From the NCBI GenBank assembly GCA_007119835.1, contig SKOX01000469.1, positions 1 through 5,690 on the forward strand: a stretch of 5,690 nt of DNA, in the 5' to 3' direction. The position numbers and the translations under genes are program-made. Below, one piece after another: positions 1 to 3,222 of the stretch. The DNA comes from Paracoccaceae bacterium. GTDB taxonomy: Bacteria; Pseudomonadota; Alphaproteobacteria; Rhodobacterales; Rhodobacteraceae. The number at the start of each line of letters is the position of its first letter. Positions within the stretch are counted from its first letter, which is position 1. The notes under the pieces were generated by a model. The model did not search any database. It was not told the DNA's origin and worked only from the letters and a program-made list of their open reading frames with translations.

Positions 1-135
1 GATCAGGGCGAGGATGCCGGCGGCGACCAGCAGGATGCCCTGAAGCACGAAGAGCATGGCGTTGCGGCGTACGGATTGGCGCATCGCCTCGCCCATGGCT
101 TCGGCGGCGGCGTCGAGCGAGTCTTTGCTGGTCAC
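1..135 (-). CDS. HdeD-family (DUF308) membrane protein, N-terminal fragment
   Basis: This is the first 45 codons of a gene that runs off the left edge. The start is a GTG at 135-133, preceded by the good Shine-Dalgarno AAAGGAA at 148-142, with 8 bases between its AGG and the start. The translation opens with a short polar, alanine-rich, amphipathic stretch (MTSKDSLDAAAEAMGEAMRQ), then basic SVRRNA, then a hydrophobic helix from about residue 26 (MLFVLQGILLVAAGILALI). A basic segment followed by a first membrane helix with LxGILxxxxGILALI is the typical opening of HdeD/DUF308 proteins. These are usually inner-membrane proteins of roughly 180-200 residues with six helices, named after an E. coli acid-resistance gene; their biochemical role is poorly defined. 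The assignment rests on one helix, so another small membrane protein is possible. The gene lies downstream of, and in the same direction as, two Crp/Fnr regulators. Confidence 0.7.
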   Translation of the reverse strand, partial: MTSKDSLDAAAEAMGEAMRQSVRRNAMLFVLQGILLVAAGILALI

Positions 136-141
136 GAGCTG

Positions 142-148
142 TTCCTTT
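142..148 (-). promoter_or_regulatory. Ribosome binding site of the HdeD-like gene
   Basis: AAAGGAA on the minus strand, with 8 bases from its AGG to the GTG at 135. It is the strongest Shine-Dalgarno match near this start, and it decides the GTG start over the internal ATG codons at residues 14 and 18. Confidence 0.65.
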
Positions 149-359
149 CGAGCGAAGCCGGTGAGCCGTCCCCGCGAACGGCACCCGATGGCGTATCGGC
201 AGGAGGCTGGGCCGCCTCTCGGGGTGAGGCGTTGCCACGCGGATCCGGACGCCCCCGACACCCACTGCGCCCTTCGTGGCAGATCGGGGCCGCACGGATT
301 GTCCCGCAGGGAACAGTTCGCGCGGCTTATCCCGCCACCGGAAGGGACCCGGGAAGATG

Positions 360-372
360 TTGCACGGTGCAA
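360..372. repeat. Perfect 13-bp palindrome TTGCAC-G-GTGCAA, operator-like
   Basis: Six-base arms around a single central G. The TTG...CAA ends resemble Crp/Fnr-family operators. However, the FixK/FNR-type site has 14 bases (for FixK2, TTG[A/C]-N6-[T/G]CAA), and here the arms are one base closer together. With a one-base centre it cannot fold as a full RNA hairpin, so a protein-binding site on DNA is the more natural reading. Binding by the neighbouring regulators is inference. Confidence 0.4.
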
Positions 373-379
373 TCCGGAT
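372..379. repeat. 8-bp palindrome ATCCGGAT linking two larger palindromes
   Basis: A perfect eight-base self-complementary sequence that shares one base with the 13-bp palindrome on its left and three with the 16-bp palindrome on its right. An eight-base palindrome alone is weak evidence; it is listed because of its position in the cluster. Confidence 0.25.
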
Positions 380-392
380 CAAGTCATTGATC
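377..392. repeat. 16-bp inverted repeat GATCAA-N4-TTGATC, operator-like
   Basis: Perfect six-base arms GATCAA and TTGATC around GTCA. The half-sites are those of the FNR box (TTGAT-N4-ATCAA) in swapped order, so this is not a standard FNR site. In RNA either strand could form a six-pair hairpin with a four-base loop. The minus-strand RNA continues with CGGATT rather than a U-tract, so it is a poor intrinsic terminator. The word ATTGATC recurs upstream of the first regulator at 1906-1912. Confidence 0.4.
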
Positions 393-423
393 TTGCGAGG
401 TGCCTTGCTTGGCGCCCCCATGC

Positions 424-434
424 GATCCCGGATC
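424..434. repeat. 11-bp palindrome GATCC-C-GGATC over the stop of the second regulator
   Basis: Perfect five-base arms around one C, covering the first two bases of the TGA complement at 433-435. No U-tract follows on either strand, so it does not look like a terminator. It may be chance in GATC/CCGG-rich DNA. Confidence 0.2.
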
Positions 435-1125
435 ACGCAGGCAGCCGCGGGATGCACACCGTCTCCGGATCCGCGACGAAGCGGCGGAGGGCTTCCACGT
501 CGATGACCTCGATCTGCCGGTAGCCCACGCGCACCCAGGCCCGACGGGCGAAGCGCGACAGGCTCTGGTTGACCAGCTTCCGTGACGCCTTGGCCATGGC
601 GCCGAGATCCTGCTGGGACAGGTCCAGCGTCGTCCGGCCGGCGCCTTCCACAGCGCGGGTCAGGGCCGCCGCCACCCGCTGCGCCGGGCTCGGCAGCATG
701 AGGTCGCCCAGCGCCCGGTGCGCCATGTCGAGCCCCTCCATCGCCAGCCTGCCGAAGCGGCGCAGGTTCTCGGCATCCTCCTCTGCCAGCCGGTCCATGG
801 CCTCGAGCGGCAGGTGGAGCAGGCGGCAGTCGGTCCAGGCGCGGGCGGCGAGGCGGCTCGGCTCGCGGGTCAGGAAGCAGGAGCCGCCGAACCAGGCGCC
901 CGGCCGCATGAGCTGCGCCAGGCTGGTCTCCGCGCACGGCCCCCGGATCGAGAGCGCGACCAGGCCGTACTCGATCCCGTAGATCCCGCCCGGCGGATCA
1001 CCCTGGTGGTAGATCGCGGCACCGGCGCAGACCACGCGCGGCTCGCAGGCGGCAAGCACGCTGCAGCGGAACGCTGCCGGCTGCGCCGACAGCCAGCCGT
1101 TCCGCGCGAAGACGTCACCGCGCAT
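433..1125 (-). CDS. Crp/Fnr-family transcriptional regulator, second of a tandem pair
   Basis: The protein has 230 residues from the ATG at 1125, a normal Crp/Fnr length. A TTG at 1149 would add eight residues, but neither start has a good ribosome binding site. The ATG overlaps the end of the preceding regulator by 11 bases, which suggests translational coupling. The N-terminal part (about 10-115) is a cNMP-binding-type beta-barrel with GDPPGGIYGIEYG and PGAWFGG; the usual FGE is FGG and no clear arginine-serine phosphate-binding signature is visible, so cAMP binding is unlikely. A dimerisation helix (about 120-145) leads to a C-terminal winged helix (about 150-222). Its recognition segment SRKLVNQSL (181-189) has Lys where CRP and FNR carry the DNA-reading Glu. 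Cysteines at 21, 27 and 33 are evenly spaced (CX5CX5C), followed by 64, 83, 100 and 224; this is not the FNR cluster pattern. The signal is unknown. Resemblance to its neighbour (GWL..QPAA, GDPP.GIYG) points to an old duplication. Confidence 0.88.
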   Translation of the reverse strand: MRGDVFARNGWLSAQPAAFRCSVLAACEPRVVCAGAAIYHQGDPPGGIYGIEYGLVALSIRGPCAETSLAQLMRPGAWFGGSCFLTREPSRLAARAWTDCRLLHLPLEAMDRLAEEDAENLRRFGRLAMEGLDMAHRALGDLMLPSPAQRVAAALTRAVEGAGRTTLDLSQQDLGAMAKASRKLVNQSLSRFARRAWVRVGYRQIEVIDVEALRRFVADPETVCIPRLPA

Positions 1126-1789
1126 TGCCGAGGTCGACGAAGGCGGCAAGCTCGACGACGTCGAGAACCGTCACCGAGGCATAACCGAGCTCGATCCAGC
1201 CGGCGCGGCGGAAGCTCTGCAGCGTGCCGTTGACCCGCTTGCGCGAGACTTTCGCGAGCGCGGCGAGCTGCCCCTGCGAGAGCGGCAGCGTGACTGCCCT
1301 GCCGCAGGCGCAGCGCACGAGCGTCGCCGCGATCCGGCGGCGGGGGCAGGGAATGAAGAAGTCGACCAGCGCCTGCTCCGCGCCGCGCAGCGCATCGGCG
1401 GCGAGGCCCAGGAAGGACCCCGTGCTGCCGGGCAGTCGCCCCTCGATCCGGCGCATCGAGATGGGGCAGAGCACGCGGAGCGTTGTGTCGGCCAGCGCCT
1501 CCACGTTGAACCGCTGCGGCTTCTGGTCGAGCAGGCTGTAGCCGCCCGCCCAGTCCCCGGGAAGCAGGATATCGGCGAGATGCATCTCCGACCGCGGGTC
1601 GGGGAAGGACAGGGCGAGCGCGCCCTCGATCACGCCGTAGATGCCTGCCGGCGGGTCCCCGGCGAGGTGCAGGGTCGCGCCGCCCGGCAGCCTGCGGCAA
1701 TAGGCGTGGTCGAGGATCGCCTGCCGCAGCGCCGCCGGCTGGCGGTCGAGCCAGCCGATCCGAAGCGGCCATTCGTTTGCCAGGAGCAT
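1115..1789 (-). CDS. Crp/Fnr-family transcriptional regulator, first of a tandem pair
   Basis: The protein has 224 residues from the ATG at 1789, which has GCGAGG six bases upstream. A TTG at 1810 would add seven residues but has no obvious ribosome binding site, and an in-frame TAG lies at 1852-1850. The cNMP-binding-type barrel spans about residues 10-110, with GDPPAGIYGVIEG (44-56) and PGDWAGG (77-83). The conserved FGE becomes WAGG and the cAMP-binding Arg-Ser pair is not evident, so the effector is probably not cAMP. A connecting dimer helix covers about 115-140. The winged helix occupies about 145-215, with LPLSQGQLAALAKVSRKRVNG; Lys184 replaces the recognition-helix Glu of CRP and FNR. 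Cysteines sit at 31, 108, 148, 160 and 162 (RCACG), with no N-terminal FNR-type cluster. Its last 11 bases overlap the start of the second regulator. It probably controls its own operon and perhaps the flanking efflux or hdeD genes (inference). Confidence 0.88.
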   Translation of the reverse strand: MLLANEWPLRIGWLDRQPAALRQAILDHAYCRRLPGGATLHLAGDPPAGIYGVIEGALALSFPDPRSEMHLADILLPGDWAGGYSLLDQKPQRFNVEALADTTLRVLCPISMRRIEGRLPGSTGSFLGLAADALRGAEQALVDFFIPCPRRRIAATLVRCACGRAVTLPLSQGQLAALAKVSRKRVNGTLQSFRRAGWIELGYASVTVLDVVELAAFVDLGNAR

Positions 1790-1790
1790 T

Positions 1791-1805
1791 GCAAGCCTCG
1801 CTTGC
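1791..1805 (-). promoter_or_regulatory. Ribosome binding site of the first regulator inside a small inverted repeat
   Basis: GCAAGC and GCTTGC form perfect six-base arms around a three-base loop. The mRNA reads GCAAGC-GAG-GCUUGC immediately before AAUG, so the GAGG ribosome binding site sits in the loop and the first base of the downstream arm. If the hairpin forms, it would limit ribosome access. The stem is short and the effect is inferred. Confidence 0.35.
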
Positions 1806-1904
1806 GCCAAGGGCCGTGTCGCGGCAGGCGCGGGCCTCCGCGGCGACTGCTATCTTCATCTTCTACTATCTCTTCGCGATCCGCTACCACGTCCCTGTCC
1901 GCAA

Positions 1905-1926
1905 GATTGATCGATTTGACACAATC
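1905..1926. promoter_or_regulatory. Candidate operator upstream of the first regulator
   Basis: GATTG (1905-1909) and CAATC (1922-1926) form an inverted repeat around 12 bases. The interior contains the palindrome ATCGAT (1910-1915) and TTGACA (1916-1921). The segment includes ATTGATC (1906-1912), also found in the palindrome at 377-392. It contains a single perfect FNR-type half-site (ATCAA on the minus strand) but not a full TTGAT-N4-ATCAA box. It lies about 115 bases upstream of the regulator start, a plausible place for autoregulation. Confidence 0.3.
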
Positions 1927-1952
1927 GCAGGCATCCGAGTGGAAAGCGCCCA

Positions 1953-1991
1953 CCGGCGCCTCGGGCGTGCTGAAAGACAGGGCGGCGCCGG
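1953..1991 (-). terminator. Weak terminator candidate after the MFS gene
   Basis: CCGGCGCC (1953-1960) and GGCGCCGG (1984-1991) are perfect eight-base complementary arms with a 23-base loop, beginning 20 bases after the MFS stop. The minus-strand RNA continues UGGGCGCUUUCC, so there is only a three-U run and it is not adjacent. Each arm is also partly self-complementary (GGCGCC). It may slow polymerase or block RNases, but it is a poor intrinsic terminator. Confidence 0.25.
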
Positions 1992-2010
1992 GCGGTCCGC
2001 GCGTCGCGAG

Positions 2011-3222
2011 TCACTTTGTTTGCTGCACCCGGGGTGCGACCTCGCCGCGCCAGACCCGCGCGGCGGCGAGGCTGGCGGCGAACGCGAGCGCGGCGAGCGA
2101 GGCGAAGGCTGCGTCCGGCTCCAGGATGCCGGAGATCGCGCCGGTCGCCGCGTAGCCGAGCAGCAGGCTCGCGTTGGTCAGCGCGAAATGCGCCGCGTAG
2201 ACCTGGGCCTGATCGGCGGGAGGCGTGTAGCGCCGGATCACCATGAGCGCCGGCGTCATCGCGAGGCCCGCGCCCAGCCCGATCCCGAACCAGAGCCCCG
2301 AGAGCCCCAGCGGGCCGCCTGCGAAGGGTCCGAGGGCCAGTGCGGCGATGACGAGGCCGCAGGCGCTGAGCATCGTCCGGCGCAGCCCAAACCGCGCGAC
2401 CGTCGCCGGCATGGCGAGGGCGCCGCTCACCGAGCCAAAGCCCATGACGCCGAGCAGGATCGCGGTCGTCCGCGGCCCGGAGCCGTAGTCGGCCTGGACG
2501 AGGACGACAGTGTTGACCATCACCATCGCGATGCCGGTCGCGACCGCGAGGTTGACCGGGATGAGGAAGCGAAGCTGCGGGACGCCGAGAAGCAGCCTCG
2601 CACCCCGGCCGAGGCGCGCCCAGACCGGCTCGCCGCGCGGGCGCTCGCTGGCCGGCAGCCGGGTCCGCGCGATCAGGACCGCGGAGCAGATGAAGGCGAA
2701 CATCGCCGCGAGGAAGAGCCCGCGCACGCTCAGGACCACGAGGAGGGCCGCCGCGATCATCGGGCTCGCCGTGCCCTCGAGCTCGCCCACGACCCGCGAC
2801 TTCGATACGGCGAGGCTGTAGCTCCGCTCGTCGGAAATCAGCGTCGGCACGACCGCCTGGTAGGTGGCCGTGAAGAGCGCGGAGGCGACGGTGAAGACGA
2901 GGACCGCAAGATAGATCTGCCAGAGCGACTGGGCGAGCGGCAGCGTCAGGATCGCGGCCACTCGGACGAGGTCGAGCCCGATCAGGAGCGGGCGCCGCGG
3001 CACGTGCCCGCTCAGGACCGCGCCGACCGGCGCGCCGAGGATGTAGGCCACCGACTTGATCGACAGCGCGGTGGCGATGATCGCCGGGGCGCCCGCCCCG
3101 GCGATGTCGTAGGCGAGCAGCGAGAGCGCCACCACGGCGATCCCGGTGCCGAGAAGCCCCAGGACATAGGCGGCGAAGAGCCGCTTGTAGTCGCAGATTG
3201 CCGCGCTCCCCATGCCGCTCAC
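2011..3222 (-). CDS. MFS family transporter, probable efflux permease
   Basis: A complete protein of 403 residues with about twelve hydrophobic helices, the usual major facilitator size. It sits in the inner membrane and probably exports a small molecule by proton antiport; the substrate is unknown. Helices lie roughly at 15-38, 45-68, 80-98, 102-124, 146-165, 168-187, 217-243, 253-275, 285-302, 305-330, 340-362 and 370-390. The loop after helix 2, GAVLSGHVPRRPLL (67-80), corresponds to MFS motif A, with the usual Asp absent. A longer, arginine-rich cytoplasmic loop (about 186-212) separates the two halves. The GTG start overlaps the RND stop as GTGA, and GAGGAGG lies 13 bases upstream, a long but usable spacing. 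An ATG at 3213 is possible but lacks a Shine-Dalgarno. The tight overlap indicates co-translation with the RND pump. Confidence 0.9.
   Translation of the reverse strand: MSGMGSAAICDYKRLFAAYVLGLLGTGIAVVALSLLAYDIAGAGAPAIIATALSIKSVAYILGAPVGAVLSGHVPRRPLLIGLDLVRVAAILTLPLAQSLWQIYLAVLVFTVASALFTATYQAVVPTLISDERSYSLAVSKSRVVGELEGTASPMIAAALLVVLSVRGLFLAAMFAFICSAVLIARTRLPASERPRGEPVWARLGRGARLLLGVPQLRFLIPVNLAVATGIAMVMVNTVVLVQADYGSGPRTTAILLGVMGFGSVSGALAMPATVARFGLRRTMLSACGLVIAALALGPFAGGPLGLSGLWFGIGLGAGLAMTPALMVIRRYTPPADQAQVYAAHFALTNASLLLGYAATGAISGILEPDAAFASLAALAFAASLAAARVWRGEVAPRVQQTK
3219..3222 (-). promoter_or_regulatory. GTGA stop-start overlap coupling RND and MFS genes
   Basis: The RND stop TGA (3221-3219) and the MFS start GTG (3222-3220) share bases. 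Such four-base overlaps usually let a terminating ribosome restart on the next gene. The upstream GAGGAGG within the last RND codons can serve as the ribosome binding site. Confidence 0.6.

Larger units (their letters stand above)
354..382 (-). promoter_or_regulatory. Candidate promoter of the HdeD-like gene
   Basis: On the minus strand TTGATC (382-377, four of six matches to the -35 consensus) is followed after exactly 17 bases by CATCTT (359-354, three of six matches to the -10 consensus). The -10 match is weak, so this is only a candidate. The placement is suggestive because one palindrome overlaps the proposed -35 box and another fills the spacer, as operators often do. It would give a leader of about 210 bases. 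Alternatively hdeD could be transcribed only by read-through from the regulator genes. Confidence 0.25.
136..432 (-). other. Intergenic region between the second Crp/Fnr gene and the HdeD-like gene
   Basis: This 297-base stretch has no convincing gene. The short frames in it lack ribosome binding sites and family resemblance. The end nearest the regulator carries three neighbouring palindromes (360-392). The rest would be the leader of the HdeD-like gene if transcription starts near the palindromes. That leader contains small GC hairpins: GAGGC/GCCTC at 203-207 and 214-218, and GCCGT/ACGGC at 165-169 and 178-182, the latter about 17 bases upstream of the ribosome binding site. In GC-rich DNA such short stems are expected by chance and no known riboswitch fold was recognised. 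Confidence 0.5.
1790..2010 (-). other. Intergenic region between the MFS gene and the first regulator
   Basis: This 221-base stretch has no supported gene. The part next to the MFS stop (about 1946-2010) is GC-rich with inverted repeats. The middle (about 1850-1930) is clearly richer in A and T than the rest of the window, as expected for a promoter and operator region. No convincing -35/-10 pair was found there in either direction. A minus-strand frame beginning with GTG at 1953 runs into the regulator in another frame and has no ribosome binding site or family resemblance. Confidence 0.5.

Noticed and set aside
310..340. GGAAC on the plus strand as the -35 of an EcfG-type stress promoter
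   Set aside because: No CGTT-like -10 lies at the required distance, and there is no plus-strand gene for it to serve.
136..353. Riboswitch in the hdeD leader
   Set aside because: Only short GC stems are present and none matches a riboswitch core that I recognise.
377..392. Intrinsic terminator for the second regulator
   Set aside because: The hairpin has only six pairs and is not followed by a U-tract on the minus-strand RNA.
1653..1810. TTG at 1810 as the start of the first regulator
   Set aside because: The ATG at 1789 has a better ribosome binding site at good spacing, and the seven extra residues match nothing recognised in the family.
870..1859. A 329-codon minus-strand frame starting with ATG at 1859 and crossing both regulators
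   Set aside because: It overlaps both Crp/Fnr genes in another frame and has a low-complexity Ala/Arg/Pro-rich translation typical of a GC-driven shadow.
1916..1944. TTGACA on the plus strand as a -35 box
   Set aside because: No acceptable -10 sequence follows at 15-19 bases, and no plus-strand gene lies downstream.
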